From contig CAYYJM010000164.1 in NCBI GenBank assembly GCA_964471755.1, forward strand, positions 1 through 14,405: a stretch of DNA of 14,405 nucleotides, in the 5' to 3' direction. This DNA comes from CAYYJM01 sp964471755 (GTDB lineage: Bacteria; Planctomycetota; Planctomycetia; Gemmatales; Gemmataceae). Position numbers and translations under genes: made by a program. The notes under the pieces were generated by a model that was not told where the DNA came from, ran no database searches, and saw nothing but the letters and a program-made list of their open reading frames with translations. Shown here piece by piece: positions 13,526-14,405 of this stretch (positions within the stretch are counted from its first letter, which is position 1; every line of letters starts with the position of its first letter).

Positions 13526-14320
13526 TTGAAACGACGCAGGCGAACCCCGGACGATGCCGTTGATTCCGGGCCTGATTCGAGCCCGACCGACGACCACGTC
13601 CCATCGATGGCGATCCCCGATTCCGACGAGGCGTCTCTCCACGAGCCCGCCGAGTCGGCCGAGTCGGGATTCTACGCCGAAGAACCGTTTGAGGAGCCGC
13701 CATCGCGGCTCGTCGCCGATACCGAGAACACCGTCCCCGAGGAACCGTCCGCGGAGGACGCATCCGAGGAGAGCGCGGAGGAACCGGCCTCCACGGCGAT
13801 TCAGCGAGAGGAGCCGCCGCCGAGTTTATCGCTCGCGCGGAACACGGCCGAACTGGAGCAGCGCGTTCGCCGTCTGGAAGAGGCCCTGGCCCTGCTGCAA
13901 CAGGGCAAGCCAATCCCACCGCCTGCGACCGGCGCTCCGCAGGCCGTGCCGATCACCGCCACGCCGGCCGCCATCCCGACGGCCCGCGTCCTGACCACTC
14001 CGCCCGAGCCCGGTCATGCGAAGAAGGGCAACTCGTGGCTCTTCTGGGAGATGCTGACCGAGCTGCGCGTGATCTGGCGCATGTACACCGATCCGCGCTA
14101 TCAACTCTCGTGGTTTGGCCGACTCGTGCCACTGGCACTGCTGCTCATCTTCATTTTCTCGCAGTGGATTATTCCGCTCGCCTCGGTGCCGGTGCTGGGC
14201 GGCTGGTTCGAGCAAATCGGCCAGTTGATCGTCGCTTATCTTCTGGTGAAGTGCCTCAGTCACGAGGCACGCCGTTATCGGCAAACCGCTCCCGACCTGC
14301 CGGCGAGCTTACGACTGTGA
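13526..14320 (+). CDS. unrecognised membrane protein with acidic disordered N-terminus and coiled coil
   Basis: I do not recognise the family. The 264-residue product opens with MKRRRR. A long acidic, Ser/Pro/Glu-rich stretch to about residue 100 is probably disordered. A short coiled coil follows at about 105-126 (TAELEQRVRRLEEALALLQQ), then a Pro/Ala-rich linker. The C-terminal part begins WLFWEMLTELRVIWRMYTDP and has two hydrophobic helices at about 199-219 and 228-244. This arrangement suggests a membrane-anchored adaptor or cytoplasmic-tail protein; function is unknown. The TTG at 13526 was chosen from its ribosome site and the promoter position. The open frame extends 43 codons further back but runs into the HU terminator region. 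It ends seven bases before pdxJ, so the two are probably co-transcribed, but this does not by itself link it to vitamin B6. Confidence 0.72.
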   Translation: MKRRRRTPDDAVDSGPDSSPTDDHVPSMAIPDSDEASLHEPAESAESGFYAEEPFEEPPSRLVADTENTVPEEPSAEDASEESAEEPASTAIQREEPPPSLSLARNTAELEQRVRRLEEALALLQQGKPIPPPATGAPQAVPITATPAAIPTARVLTTPPEPGHAKKGNSWLFWEMLTELRVIWRMYTDPRYQLSWFGRLVPLALLLIFIFSQWIIPLASVPVLGGWFEQIGQLIVAYLLVKCLSHEARRYRQTAPDLPASLRL

Positions 14321-14327
14321 GGCAGCC

Positions 14328-14405
14328 ATGATCCGTCTGGGTGTGAACATCGACCACGTCGCCACGGTTCGGCAGGCCCGCCGTGGGTCCGAGCCGGACC
14401 CGGTC
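14328..14405 (+). CDS. pdxJ: pyridoxine 5'-phosphate synthase, N-terminal 26 codons (gene runs off the window)
   Basis: The visible residues, MIRLGVNIDHVATVRQARRG then SEPDPV, match the start of PdxJ (LGVNIDHxATxRxAR...PDPV), including the Asn and Asp of the first strand and the following Arg. PdxJ condenses 1-deoxyxylulose 5-phosphate with 3-amino-2-oxopropyl phosphate to make pyridoxine 5'-phosphate in the DXP-dependent vitamin B6 pathway. It is a cytoplasmic TIM-barrel enzyme. GAGG lies five bases before the ATG and overlaps the stop of the preceding gene. That overlap implies a polycistronic message and possibly coupled translation. The gene is cut by the window end, so only its first tenth is seen. 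Confidence 0.93.
   Translation, partial: MIRLGVNIDHVATVRQARRGSEPDPV

Overview
The window is high-GC DNA that looks like a planctomycete, most likely a Gemmataceae-like lineage. This is inferred from the gene families, not from a marker gene. The clues are very long pseudopilin-like proteins (about 280-1350 residues where model pseudopilins have 150-350), an HU protein with a charged N-terminal tail, and several palindromic dispersed repeats at gene borders. No tRNA, rRNA, CRISPR array or transposase gene was found, and no gene-free stretch exceeds 300 bases.

Region 1 (1-10694) is one co-directional secretion/pilus-like operon. It runs: possible tail of an upstream gene (1-21), GspF/PilC inner-membrane platform protein (290-1534), two GspG-like pseudopilins (1555-2460, 2473-3477), a GspH-like one (3499-4341), a GspI/PilV-like one (4361-5245), a GspJ-like one (5278-6456), and a giant GspK/PilX-like protein (6580-10626). 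The last is split by a single in-frame TGA at 8092-8094. A strong intrinsic terminator follows at 10655-10694. Together these would build a type II secretion-like pseudopilus on the GspF platform. The assembly ATPase, prepilin peptidase and outer-membrane secretin are not in the window.

Region 2 (10857-12789) holds two convergent genes: a four-helix membrane protein with a C-terminal papain/NlpC-like cysteine-hydrolase domain (+), and a glycosylasparaginase-family Ntn-hydrolase (-). Both stop codons fall in or at the edge of the arms of a 33-bp inverted repeat made of tandem 7-mers.

Region 3 (12790-14405) has a sigma70-type promoter and an HU protein with a Glu/Lys-repeat tail. After it come an unrecognised membrane protein (acidic disordered N-terminus, short coiled coil, two C-terminal helices) and, seven bases further on, the first 26 codons of pdxJ (vitamin B6 biosynthesis).

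The points most worth a second look are: the lone in-frame TGA in the giant GspK-like gene; a palindromic dispersed repeat sitting in frame between a pseudopilin start codon and its prepilin signal; two copies of a nested palindrome at operon junctions; and the heptamer inverted repeat that supplies the last residues of one gene and abuts the stop of its convergent neighbour.
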